Of a stretch of DNA of 22,293 nucleotides, positions 13,801-22,218 are shown in pieces; the first letter of the stretch is position 1, and the number at the start of each line of letters is the position of its first letter. The position numbers and the translations under genes were made by a program. The stretch comes from CAZCJA01 sp964499015 (GTDB lineage: Bacteria; Elusimicrobiota; Elusimicrobia; F11): positions 1 to 22,293 of the forward strand of contig CAZCJA010000038.1 of assembly GCA_964499015.1 (NCBI GenBank), written 5' to 3'. The notes below the pieces were generated by a model. The model did not search any database. It was not told where the DNA came from and was given only the letters and a program-made list of their open reading frames with translations.

Positions 13801-16800
13801 TGGCGGCCATGATAGCGCCTCCGTCGGTACGCTGCTGCAGCTCGGCGGCCACGCTCTGTGCCAAGTCCTTCAAGAAAAAGAGCGGGAAATTTTCGCGCAG
13901 GAGATCGCTCTGGATGTGCGTGCGCATCAATAACCGGTTTTGCGCCAACTGCGCGGCATTATTAATACCGAGCGGCAGCTTTAGCGCGGGCGCGATGTCG
14001 GCGAACGAAACGACACCGGAGATGGCGTCGATGGCATCTCCCATTTGGCGATCGCTCCAATAACCCAGGCTCTGATAAATCGATTCAATCGTCTCGACAA
14101 TCAGGGCAAGCCGTCGCTGGGTCATGAACGGGGCCGTCAAAAGGGCGCGCAGGTTGCGCAGGGGCTGGTTGCCCCATCCCGTCGAGTCGAGCAAGCCGAT
14201 GGTGGTATCCAACAACGCACCGGCGTCGGAGAGGTAGTCGATGTGTTTTCCTTTTAAGGCCGCGCGCGCCTCTTCAAGGAGTTCTTGTTCGATGGGCTGC
14301 AGCAATTTATCGAGCTGAAACGCTTTGTAGTAGGTGTCCTGAACGGTATAGCCATAGATACCGCGCACTTCGTGTTGTTGGACAATCCCGTCGTAGACGT
14401 AGCCGTCGCGATGCGCGTCGGTCGGTTCTTCGCGATCGCGCGCGATTTTATTGCGGGATAAATACGGGGTTAATTCGGCGCGTGTATTGCCGAGGTGAAG
14501 CAATTTTTCTCTGACCGAAACCGGCGTTTCCAGCGCGCGGACGAGAGCCGATACGTCCACCGGCCATTTCTTTTCATTTTTAAGCGCGGCCAACGCGGCG
14601 TCGCGGCGCGCGGGCTCGTAACGCTTGTGAAGTTGCTGGAAAAGCGGGATCTCCACGTTGAAGAGCCTGTCGATCGCCTCCGCGGCGCCGGGATTTTGGG
14701 AGAGCTGCTGCTGGCGAATGACGTCCAGGGTCTGCCGCGAAGTTGTTGCCAGATCGCGTGTGGGGATTTCTCCAAGGCGCTGGAACAAATCGGCGACGAG
14801 AGCTCGAGGAGCTCCCTTCACGAGAATATTTTTGCGCCACGTCGTTGTTTGTTCCGGGGCGATTTGTTCGGCCAGTTGAACGGCCCCGGTTAAATCGCCG
14901 GTGCGCCAATAATCAAAGCGGGCTTCCACAAGATCCAGCGCGGGCTCGCCGATGAAATGATGGATCTGACGGTGAACGAGCCGGTCCAAGTCGAATTCGT
15001 CGTTATTGATATTGTCGTTGTTGATCGGCCGCCCGGAATTGGACATCGCGCGCAAGCTGTTGAAATCGTCTTCGACGCCTGCGAAGCGGTCCATAAGCTC
15101 GTAGTAAAGAGGTATTTCCACCATGAAAAACCGCTCAATCTCGGCGTGCTGGTCTTTGAATTCATCTTCCAGTTGCCGGCGGATCGGATGCAGATCGTAT
15201 TTCGATACACGCATAATGGCCGGCGCGTCATCATGGCCTAAAATTTCAAAAAACCGGCGCACAAACTCCCGCCCTCGGTTCGGCTGAAGCGTTTGCCGCC
15301 ACGTGCGCGTCTGCGCCTCGGCGTGTTTGATCAACGCCGCGCTAACCGCGCTGGGGTCGCCGGTGCGCCACCAGTTAAACCGGGCCTCAATCATTTCGAT
15401 CGCCGCCTGATTGACGCCGACGAATGTCAGATGGCGGTCGATCGCGCTGTCGATGTCGTATTCGTCTTTGTTGAGGTTTTCGGGCGTTATGTTTTTGCCC
15501 GATTTGGCAAAGTCACGGATGTCCGAGTCGCGGGGCAAGCCAAGGACCGCCGGCGCGATTTTTAAAACCGAGCGGACGAACAGGCGCTTGAATTTTATGT
15601 CCGCGTAAGTGACGGGCGCTCTGAGAAGATGAATGATGAACGCCCACGGCATGTTGTTGTCCGTGAACTGCCAATGGGTCATTTTCCGTGTCAGCGATAA
15701 GAGAGCGATGATGCGGCCAAATATCACGGGCTGAAGCGAGGCGTATTCCAGGAACCCTTTAAAATGATTGGGCTGCGCCGCGTGTTCCGCCGCCACGCGA
15801 TAGAATGTTTTTTTAAGGACGGGATCCGACGAGGAATCGACCAGTTTCCATGTTTTTAAAAGAGCCAGGCCGCTCGTGGGCGCATAAACGTCGCTGCGGT
15901 CATTGCCGTGGTTCGACAGCATGGTGGCGAACATCCCCGCGACAACCATTCCCCAGATTCGCAGGCCCACCAGCGGAACGAAGGAAAGCCCGCCGGCCCA
16001 GTATTCGCCCACGTCCTTGCCCATGCCCGGATCGAATTTGTTCTCGAGGAATTTGCGCAGCAAAACCCAGTTTTTTGAATTTGCGTCGCCCCACGCGGCG
16101 GCGTTGTACGGCACGCCTATTTCATCGGCAAGCGCAAAACCGCGGAAGAGCGCATGAAGTGCATTGCTTCTGTGCGGCGGGATGTCCGACGCGGTTACAC
16201 GTACCAAATAGGCGAACAGGGCGACGTTAAGCCGCGAAAGAGCGCCCCGCTCGTGTTCCGTCAGCGTTTCCCGGTTTAGGCGCTGCAGCGTGTGGCGCTG
16301 CAAACGTTCGATGATCGCCACATCCTGAGGTCCGAAATTGTCGTTGATGTCGGATGGAAAGGCGGAAAGGACAAAACGCGCGAAGGAAATAAACCGGCTA
16401 TGCCCAATTTTGGAAAATACATAGTCCGCGCACCAATCCACGCTAAACAGGTTGCGCAGCGAATCCGTGTTCCCGGCGACGTTTTGCATCCGGTCGAGGA
16501 TGTCGTACATCGGCCCGTCGAGATTTAGCTCCTGCAGGTACGTAATGGCCAGCGGCCATGCGGATTCTTTGTGCGCGTCGTCCGCCGCCAAGTCGTTGAA
16601 CGCCCGGGCCAAATTTGACGGCACGTCCGCGCCGGCGGGAACAGTGAGCACCATTTCCGTCAGGCCGGCGGTTAGCATGTGCAGAGAGCTGCGCACGCTC
16701 AAATCCGGGACGGGAATTGGGGTGCTTGCGTAGCGCAGTCCCATGTATTTCTTCTCGACCGGCGACGTTACGTGCTCAACGGACAGGCCGTCTTTGGTGA

Positions 16801-19800
16801 TTTTTAAAGCGATGGACAAGGATTCTTTGGGGGCGATCGTGCCGAATTTGGCCGTCACGGCGCTGATGACGGGCGTGAAGCCGAGCGTATCGGCGTCGAC
16901 TATCGTGCGCGCCGCCAATTTGCGCTGCCGGTGTTCCTCGTAGTTAAGAGCGGCGATCCGGTTAAGCAGCCGCAGCACCTGCGAGGTGTAGCTGCCGCGT
17001 TCGTTGTCGTACCAGCCTTCCGGCATGACGACCAGTCGCCCGGTTTCCGCGCTGAATTCCACCTGAAGCTGCTTGGCGTCAAAAACGGCGGTTGCGTTTG
17101 TTGAGGCGACGTTTTGGGAGGTGTAGGCCTCAAACGGCTCGGCCACTTCCAAGATGCCCTCGTATGGTTCGCGATGCGACAGGCGGCGATGAAAGTCCGC
17201 GACAAGCTGGCGGACGTCGGTTTCAATTTCTTTCTTCTTGTTTTTGAGCGCGTCGCCCAACGCCGCCGGCCAGACGCCGTTTTGCAGCAAATGGTAGGCG
17301 GCGGTCAGAATGACGACGGAGCCGGTGTCGGACTGCGCGCGCGCCGCGATGGCCAATATTTGTTTTGCCCAGTCGCCTTTGATGCCCACTTGTTTTGACG
17401 CCGACGAAGCGCCGGTCTCGACCAGGCTGATCGCGTTCAGCGCTCCGCGCTCTTTGGTTTCCACTTTGCGGATCACGTCTTCGACAAATTGGGAATTGGT
17501 GGCGGCGTGAACAGTCACCATGGTCGCGCCGGACAGAACGGCGGAAAACGGCGCTTCGACCGCTTCTTCGCCCGCGTATTTTTTAAAAACGTCGATGAGC
17601 CCGTCCAAAAATAATTTGTCGTCCCACATGCGGTTCAGCGCGTCCATCAGCACAACGAGGCAATTCGTGGTGCAGGACGCGGCGGAAAAAATAATCGGCT
17701 GGCCGACGGTGCGCAGCGCCGCGCGAATGCGTTCTTCCGGCGTGACGGGAAGGACGATCGTGGTGTCGGGCGCTTTGTTGGGGCCTCTGACTTTGAACGG
17801 TCCGGTGAACAACGCCATGCTGGCGCCGGTTTCGTCGTTGGGGCCGCGCGCCTCTTTGGTGTGGCCGGCGAGGTTGGTTCGTTCGGTCGGATCGTCGAAA
17901 CGGCCGGAAGCGTCAACGGCCAGTTTTACGCCGTACGCCGCCCACGGAATTTGCGCGGGCGTGTTGTAGCGCGGCAAAAGAACAATCGCCGGGCCGTTGT
18001 TGATGCGCAGCGCCCCTTTGGCGCCTTCGGGCGCCATGGGTTCGCGCGTGAGAGCCATTTCCCGGCCATTCGAAAGCGGAGCGCCATGCGCTGAATCGCG
18101 GCGGATCGCGGTCATAAGTTCGTCGACCGTTGACGGCCCGGAAACGGCGCGCACCGCCAAATTAAGCTCGCCGCTTAGCCCCCGCATCAGCAAGTGCCCG
18201 ATGCGTCCGCCCGCGCCCAGAATGCCGATTTCAAGCGGACGCGGAATCAAATCGATGCGCGCGGGCAGCTCGAGCGGATGGGGCGGTATGCTCCGGCGGT
18301 CGGCCGCTTGGCGCAGTTGGTATCCGTAATCCGACTCGCGCGGATCGCGCGGCGCCGTTTGGTCTTGAATGTTGGACGGCATCGCCGCCGCGGTTTCTTT
18401 GAGCGCCTCCAAAAGATTTTGGGCGTTCTGCCAGTCGGGGTCGTAGAAAAAGCTGAAGCTCAGCGTGACAGTGTCGTCGGCGTTGTTGTCCGTTAAGGAA
18501 AGCACGGCGGCCGTTTGCTGGACGTCGAGGTGAAGGCGGGCGTCACCGCGCACGTAGGCATTGCCGGCAAGGTTGAACACCGGGCGGATTCCTTTGCCAA
18601 CTCTTGAAAAAACCTCGCGTTCCAAAAACGAAAGGATGCGCTGTTCCATCTCGTATTCGGTGATGCCGTTGGGCCGGCTGAGATGCGGTCCGTCGAAATC
18701 GGCGATCGCTTTAAAAAACGCGTTTTGATTGAAGGTGAGCGAAAGCGTGGTGTGGGCGCCCATTTCCAGCGGAAGCGTGCGGGCTTGCACGACCGCGGCG
18801 TCGATCTTCAGGCGCTGCAGGGCGGCGCGGATGAAATGCGCGTCGAGAGGCAATTGGTTCGCAATGCCGGCGGCCGCGCGGCCCGATTCGTCTAAAGTTG
18901 AGGCTTCGCGTGTGACCGGGATGTCCATGTTGAAATTGATGCCGGGGCGCCTCTCGTCGCGCAGTTTCGCGAAGAACGGCATTTCCCATAGGGCATTTAG
19001 AAAATCACGCGCACTGGCGGCGGGCGCGTCGCTGATGCGGACCGCGCGGCTGTCGGTGTCGATGGCTATTGCGCCGGCCAGTCCTCTGCCGGAATAGGGG
19101 CTGCGCAGCGGCGTCTGTGTTAGGCTGATTAAATGAATGCTGTCGCTAAGGTTCCGGTCCGGGCCAAAGATGGCGTCGTTTAAGCGTGAGCGCGCGTCCA
19201 CCGTGTTTCCGTCGTGCGTGCTCGCAAACGACCAAACGCCCAGGCGCTGCCATTCATCGGACGGAATGTCGGACGCGTTCTCCACAACCCATATGTAACT
19301 GTTGTGAATGCGCAGCCAGCGCTGTTCGTCATCGAATTCCATTTGCGGGCGCGGCAGGAAACGGCCATAGCGGGAACCGTTTAAGATGGCAAAAATTTGC
19401 GATGGTCTCGCTCCGACGATGACTTTGAGGGAAAGCTCCGGATCGCCCACCAATTGGCGGATGAACGCGCCTTCGACGCCTGATTTTTTTGAGTCAACGA
19501 TCAGGCCAAAGCGGGCGGCCGGCCCTTTTGCCTCTTTGTATACAGGGCGTTGCGGCGGAATTGTGCCGCGCATATGCGATAGCAGAATATAGACGTCTAA
19601 ACGGTCGCTGAGTGGAACGTCATCGGGGCCGCTCATGAAATGAGCGTTTATTTCTGGAACGGAATCCTTGAGCTCGATGACAACCGAGTCCGCGACGCGC
19701 AGGCTGTGCCGCGCGCGTTGATTTTCCTGGAAAGCATGATCCTCGGTGGTTTGCTGGCGCGGCGCGCGCTCCGCCAGCCGGGCGAACGCGATCTCTTCAA

Positions 19801-22072
19801 TGGATGAAAGCGCGTTGTAGAGGACGGCCAAATGCCGCTGCCGGTCCCAGTCGTCATGAATGGGCTTTAGCGGGGTCGTGATGTACACGGCGCGCGCCGT
19901 GTCTTCTCGCAGGCTGAACGCGGGCGCCGCTTTTTTCTGCTCATCGATTGTCCAGACCACATAGATAACGTCCTGCTTGCGCTTGTACTGGATCAAATAC
20001 ATGTCGTTGGAAAGCATGAACGCGATGGAGAATTCCCAGCCGGTTCCCAGGATCGCCGGCGGCGCGGCCATCGGATCTTCGGCCGCCAGCGCGACCTCGG
20101 CTCCGGTCAGGCCCATGAAGTTTTCATTGATGGATTCGCGCTCCGGCTCTTCGCCGTCCGGACGGTTCAGAATCACCGCGGCGAGGCCCAGCAGCGAAAA
20201 CGACAGCACGGAGGCCGACATCGCCGGCGCATGCTTGCCCCACGCGTAAAGAAGGACGACGGACGGGAAAACCTTCCCGATAAGCGTGGGCATCCATGTT
20301 TTTAAGGTCGAGAAAATTCCGCGCTGTGTGCTGAACAAAAACGTGCCGAACGGGGGGATGCGCGTGCCGCCTTTGTCGCCTTCGGCCGTTTTGCGCACGG
20401 TGACGTTCATGGGGCCGGCTGTTAGGCGGCCCTCATTATTATTAGCGGTCACCGTCACGGGAACGCCCGCGCTCGCGCGCACGCTGGCGATTTCGTCGGC
20501 GCTTAAGGTCCCGTCGGAGATGCCGGCGGCCAGTTTGGCTTGCACGATCGCGGTGCGTGCCGGTGCGTCGTCAAAGCCCCCGCCCAATGCGGGCGCGCCG
20601 AGATTTTGCGCGGCGGACGCTATCGTCAACTTTTCCCCTGAAAATATTTTTTCGAGCGGTGAGCGCTCGCGCAAGAACGCGCTTAAGTACGCGCTGCCGC
20701 CGCTTCCATCGGAGGCAAAGCGTGGCGTGAGTACCGCGTAGGAGGCCCCGCGCGCTTTAATGAGCCTAGCCAAGCCCGGCGTGTGAAACCCGCCCGCGAC
20801 CAAAACGCCGGCCGCGCCGGGTTTGGCCAGCATGGTGGCCAGCATGTTTTTAAGCATCGCGTTGTTGCGGGCCTCGGCGTAGCGATAAAAATTTTCAAAC
20901 GGAGCGAATTCAGCGCGGGGAGCGCGTTGGTATTCGCTCCAATCCTCCGGCGTCAGCTCGAAGCGGACCAGACGTTCCGCCAATTGATGCGAACGAAGAT
21001 CCTGAAAATATTTTTTCTCGGCCAAGCTCGGCGCTGCCGCCGCGGCTGCTTCGCGCGTCAGCGCGTTGATTTCGGCGAAGACGGTATCGTGGTCGATTGA
21101 ATCGGCGAGTTCGATGTAGCCGAGATACTCCTTGAGGCGGGGAAATTTGTCCAGGCTGGCATCTCCGGCGGCGGCCTCGCGCAGGAAGCGCTCCCGGGCG
21201 TTGTTGACGGCTTCGATATCGAGCGTCTTTTCGATCGCCACGCCTCTGATGAGTTTTGCAAGTTGCGGACAAGGGGTGTTCGGGGCGCGGCGGATGAGGT
21301 TTGCTGCGTGTTCGGCAATCGGCAGACGGCCCGCGTGGTACGCTTCGATTTGTCCGGCGAGATCGCTCGCGGAAGACGAAAGCAAACGGCGCTCTTTATC
21401 CAAGCGCGCCGCTTCTTTTTCCAGAATGCGCGAGGCGTTGTCCGTGAGCGCATTGCTTTTGCGGAACGCCGCCACGTTTTTGGCGTACAGCCGGGCGTCG
21501 TCAACGCCGACAATGGTTTGACGCGGGCTTCCCACCAGTCCGAACCAAGACGCGGCCGCGATGCTGTTCTCGCGCAGCAGATAATCGGCGATCGCGCGCG
21601 TGGCGGCTGGGTCTGTTCCGCGGTGGGGGGCCAAATCGAACGGGCCGTGGGCCGCTTCAACGCCCAGCACCCATGGTTTCTTCAGTGCGGCAAGCTTTTC
21701 CAGCCCCAAGCCGATGTTTTTCTGTGCTTCGGGGTTCATGTGCACGTCTTGCACCAGGATGAATACGGGCGCGGCGCCGTGGGCAATGTGCGTGGAATGA
21801 AGGCGCAGATGCGGAGCGGCGTTTTTCAGCGCGGACTCGAAACCGGGGAGCGTTTTGGCCCGGTTCAAAAGCGGAAGATTAAGAGTGGCTGGCGGCGTGG
21901 CTAAAGTTGGGGAAGCAGTCCGGCGGTTCAGGGCGCGCTCGGTCCAGAAATTCGGGGCCGAAAAGATCGGGCGTTCGGTGGCGAACGCAACCTGAACGAG
22001 GCCCGGGGTGACAAGGACCTGAGTCAAAAAGAATGCGCCCAACATCGTGGTTGAGAGGACCTTCCGAAACAT
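10847..22072 (-). CDS. Giant exported multidomain protein (TIKI-like / GAPDH-like / PEP synthase-like / CPBP-like)
   Basis: 3741 residues in one unbroken frame. A signal peptide (1-31, cleavage after V-A-F-A) starts it. Residues 95-450 resemble the TIKI/ChaN/TraB fold: Q-D-V-H111-M-N near the start and V-A-G-G-F-H430-T-P-G-L near the end. A membrane segment is near 600-636; 640-1270 is unrecognised. Residues 1281-1710 are GAPDH-like: G-I-L-G-A-G-G-R-I-G, S-C1467-T-T-N-C, V-H1522-A-A-T-N and W-Y-D-N-E. Another hydrophobic segment is near 2026-2050. About 2195-2500 is a tandem duplication. Residues 2780-3345 are PEP synthase/PPDK-like (ATP-grasp, then G-G-P-G-A-H3261). E-E-V-L-F-R at 3365-3370 starts a CPBP-like four-helix segment, and a soluble tail follows. 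No ribosome site precedes the ATG; the basic n-region F-R-K supports this start. Giant fusions like this are typical of Omnitrophota; the function is unknown. Confidence 0.9.
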   Translation of the reverse strand: MFRKVLSTTMLGAFFLTQVLVTPGLVQVAFATERPIFSAPNFWTERALNRRTASPTLATPPATLNLPLLNRAKTLPGFESALKNAAPHLRLHSTHIAHGAAPVFILVQDVHMNPEAQKNIGLGLEKLAALKKPWVLGVEAAHGPFDLAPHRGTDPAATRAIADYLLRENSIAAASWFGLVGSPRQTIVGVDDARLYAKNVAAFRKSNALTDNASRILEKEAARLDKERRLLSSSASDLAGQIEAYHAGRLPIAEHAANLIRRAPNTPCPQLAKLIRGVAIEKTLDIEAVNNARERFLREAAAGDASLDKFPRLKEYLGYIELADSIDHDTVFAEINALTREAAAAAAPSLAEKKYFQDLRSHQLAERLVRFELTPEDWSEYQRAPRAEFAPFENFYRYAEARNNAMLKNMLATMLAKPGAAGVLVAGGFHTPGLARLIKARGASYAVLTPRFASDGSGGSAYLSAFLRERSPLEKIFSGEKLTIASAAQNLGAPALGGGFDDAPARTAIVQAKLAAGISDGTLSADEIASVRASAGVPVTVTANNNEGRLTAGPMNVTVRKTAEGDKGGTRIPPFGTFLFSTQRGIFSTLKTWMPTLIGKVFPSVVLLYAWGKHAPAMSASVLSFSLLGLAAVILNRPDGEEPERESINENFMGLTGAEVALAAEDPMAAPPAILGTGWEFSIAFMLSNDMYLIQYKRKQDVIYVVWTIDEQKKAAPAFSLREDTARAVYITTPLKPIHDDWDRQRHLAVLYNALSSIEEIAFARLAERAPRQQTTEDHAFQENQRARHSLRVADSVVIELKDSVPEINAHFMSGPDDVPLSDRLDVYILLSHMRGTIPPQRPVYKEAKGPAARFGLIVDSKKSGVEGAFIRQLVGDPELSLKVIVGARPSQIFAILNGSRYGRFLPRPQMEFDDEQRWLRIHNSYIWVVENASDIPSDEWQRLGVWSFASTHDGNTVDARSRLNDAIFGPDRNLSDSIHLISLTQTPLRSPYSGRGLAGAIAIDTDSRAVRISDAPAASARDFLNALWEMPFFAKLRDERRPGINFNMDIPVTREASTLDESGRAAAGIANQLPLDAHFIRAALQRLKIDAAVVQARTLPLEMGAHTTLSLTFNQNAFFKAIADFDGPHLSRPNGITEYEMEQRILSFLEREVFSRVGKGIRPVFNLAGNAYVRGDARLHLDVQQTAAVLSLTDNNADDTVTLSFSFFYDPDWQNAQNLLEALKETAAAMPSNIQDQTAPRDPRESDYGYQLRQAADRRSIPPHPLELPARIDLIPRPLEIGILGAGGRIGHLLMRGLSGELNLAVRAVSGPSTVDELMTAIRRDSAHGAPLSNGREMALTREPMAPEGAKGALRINNGPAIVLLPRYNTPAQIPWAAYGVKLAVDASGRFDDPTERTNLAGHTKEARGPNDETGASMALFTGPFKVRGPNKAPDTTIVLPVTPEERIRAALRTVGQPIIFSAASCTTNCLVVLMDALNRMWDDKLFLDGLIDVFKKYAGEEAVEAPFSAVLSGATMVTVHAATNSQFVEDVIRKVETKERGALNAISLVETGASSASKQVGIKGDWAKQILAIAARAQSDTGSVVILTAAYHLLQNGVWPAALGDALKNKKKEIETDVRQLVADFHRRLSHREPYEGILEVAEPFEAYTSQNVASTNATAVFDAKQLQVEFSAETGRLVVMPEGWYDNERGSYTSQVLRLLNRIAALNYEEHRQRKLAARTIVDADTLGFTPVISAVTAKFGTIAPKESLSIALKITKDGLSVEHVTSPVEKKYMGLRYASTPIPVPDLSVRSSLHMLTAGLTEMVLTVPAGADVPSNLARAFNDLAADDAHKESAWPLAITYLQELNLDGPMYDILDRMQNVAGNTDSLRNLFSVDWCADYVFSKIGHSRFISFARFVLSAFPSDINDNFGPQDVAIIERLQRHTLQRLNRETLTEHERGALSRLNVALFAYLVRVTASDIPPHRSNALHALFRGFALADEIGVPYNAAAWGDANSKNWVLLRKFLENKFDPGMGKDVGEYWAGGLSFVPLVGLRIWGMVVAGMFATMLSNHGNDRSDVYAPTSGLALLKTWKLVDSSSDPVLKKTFYRVAAEHAAQPNHFKGFLEYASLQPVIFGRIIALLSLTRKMTHWQFTDNNMPWAFIIHLLRAPVTYADIKFKRLFVRSVLKIAPAVLGLPRDSDIRDFAKSGKNITPENLNKDEYDIDSAIDRHLTFVGVNQAAIEMIEARFNWWRTGDPSAVSAALIKHAEAQTRTWRQTLQPNRGREFVRRFFEILGHDDAPAIMRVSKYDLHPIRRQLEDEFKDQHAEIERFFMVEIPLYYELMDRFAGVEDDFNSLRAMSNSGRPINNDNINNDEFDLDRLVHRQIHHFIGEPALDLVEARFDYWRTGDLTGAVQLAEQIAPEQTTTWRKNILVKGAPRALVADLFQRLGEIPTRDLATTSRQTLDVIRQQQLSQNPGAAEAIDRLFNVEIPLFQQLHKRYEPARRDAALAALKNEKKWPVDVSALVRALETPVSVREKLLHLGNTRAELTPYLSRNKIARDREEPTDAHRDGYVYDGIVQQHEVRGIYGYTVQDTYYKAFQLDKLLQPIEQELLEEARAALKGKHIDYLSDAGALLDTTIGLLDSTGWGNQPLRNLRALLTAPFMTQRRLALIVETIESIYQSLGYWSDRQMGDAIDAISGVVSFADIAPALKLPLGINNAAQLAQNRLLMRTHIQSDLLRENFPLFFLKDLAQSVAAELQQRTDGGAIMAATESNAPAIFFPEHLFGDIQVNESLAVDSEKGANLLRLARLNMPVPPGIRYAIGLDIDAIWPRIPGDMKRLVGMINESGLNEDLGSDYGTAAKKPILFSIRSGAIFDAPGQQHTVTNWGVTEQNIGALAERIGEWAAWDSLRRYYQEYAMAVLHMDRNDFRKIMDEYKKSFRKERKEDFTASEMKAVALVYKSRILEAHGPNAIPVTLDEQLLRIIRSIQDSWDNPSMKAYRESRGMTDEGGTAIIIQSMVKGNAAGKEAPQKISGAGAVFSGIWPWEPVNGSIAYRVEGSDIADGVITPLDIDTLRANPRLWAEINDIVAKLSEHYGTRVQLEYTIQNGKFWVLQVRSVPEEGSAPEFDPKSAARAKILADGYRLSGKAVKGPVLSINHLRHVVALAEKYEQKYGNFLSGQTKAAELTWFLREILKQNDLEPQQKASAQLLLTAVHTIDTFRTADPAHAAQTGLIVASDETPPEDLRFLRYFNELSGDKLVVGSISNRGGPGAHEQENAIHLGLTTMAGTTAGEAASFISFVQDDLGTIIFRHGQRKDIALKQGVHMVSLHGAGKFMKVLQGNVRFADDDVPAAPAILDSLFKTGGPKWHLEISPLIEEVLFRFIGMGVAPVFIAAFVLVPETLASVDSIFKIAGVFSISTIISATLNALAHIYADGPAFYERFIYRLQRSWIYAFTFGLSSLLMSTLLIMMVSPFLPVTGTTLAYIALTGAGTAAFISTSQHRRHNKLEAATAKKHVAETKREIRQMLWTGGAQSLFSDASWKKWLANNRSTPMKIAGLSQWRAVTPTLIEQEFTDVMHGSTVLHFNLKDLLEGSLAFQEGMGVQTLRAKLSLIARVIAATENRDAGILLTIGTNQTAESAAEKLALLFAQYSVSYRLSTDEIRRRLIIDHAEKANPFRAAHAHRDMIGGRKIHAFPMKVHKELYWELDFDSLRGLTAEMASNIIIDVISLVKGQQIRLENLPDMMRQILSAA
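14573..15490 (-). repeat. Tandem duplication of about 155 codons inside the giant gene
   Basis: Residues about 2195-2345 and 2350-2500 align at an offset of 155. Shared blocks in order are N-x-D-E-[YF]-D-[IL]-D, then [IL]-E-A-R-F-[ND]-[WY]-W-R-T-G-D, T-W-R, and V-E-I-P-L-[YF]. The two copies are diverged in DNA, so this is an old duplication. No family is recognised. Confidence 0.85.
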
Positions 22073-22142
22073 AAGGAGAGCAGTGTACGGAGTCCGGATT
22101 AAATCTCTCTTAAGACGCTGTAAATTTGTTGTAACCGAAGTG

Positions 22143-22151
22143 TGCTAATAT
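22143..22151 (+). promoter_or_regulatory. Possible extended -10 promoter for the right-edge gene
   Basis: TG-C-TAATAT forms an extended -10 element. A TTGTTG at 22126-22131 is upstream but only 14 bases away, too close for a standard -35. Transcription from here would give a leader of about 60 bases before the ATG at 22219. Confidence 0.4.
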
Positions 22152-22199
22152 AGCGTTCTCCCTCGGTAAAATCCCCGCCCATCACCGTGGGGGCGCTTT

Positions 22200-22217
22200 C
22201 GTGTCGTGAAGGACACG
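22200..22217 (+). promoter_or_regulatory. Hairpin overlapping the ribosome binding site
   Basis: CGTGTC pairs perfectly with GACACG around the loop GTGAAG. The AAGGA ribosome site (22209-22213) lies in the loop and descending arm, one base of spacing from hairpin to ATG, so the fold would partly hide it. Confidence 0.45.
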
Positions 22218-22218
22218 C

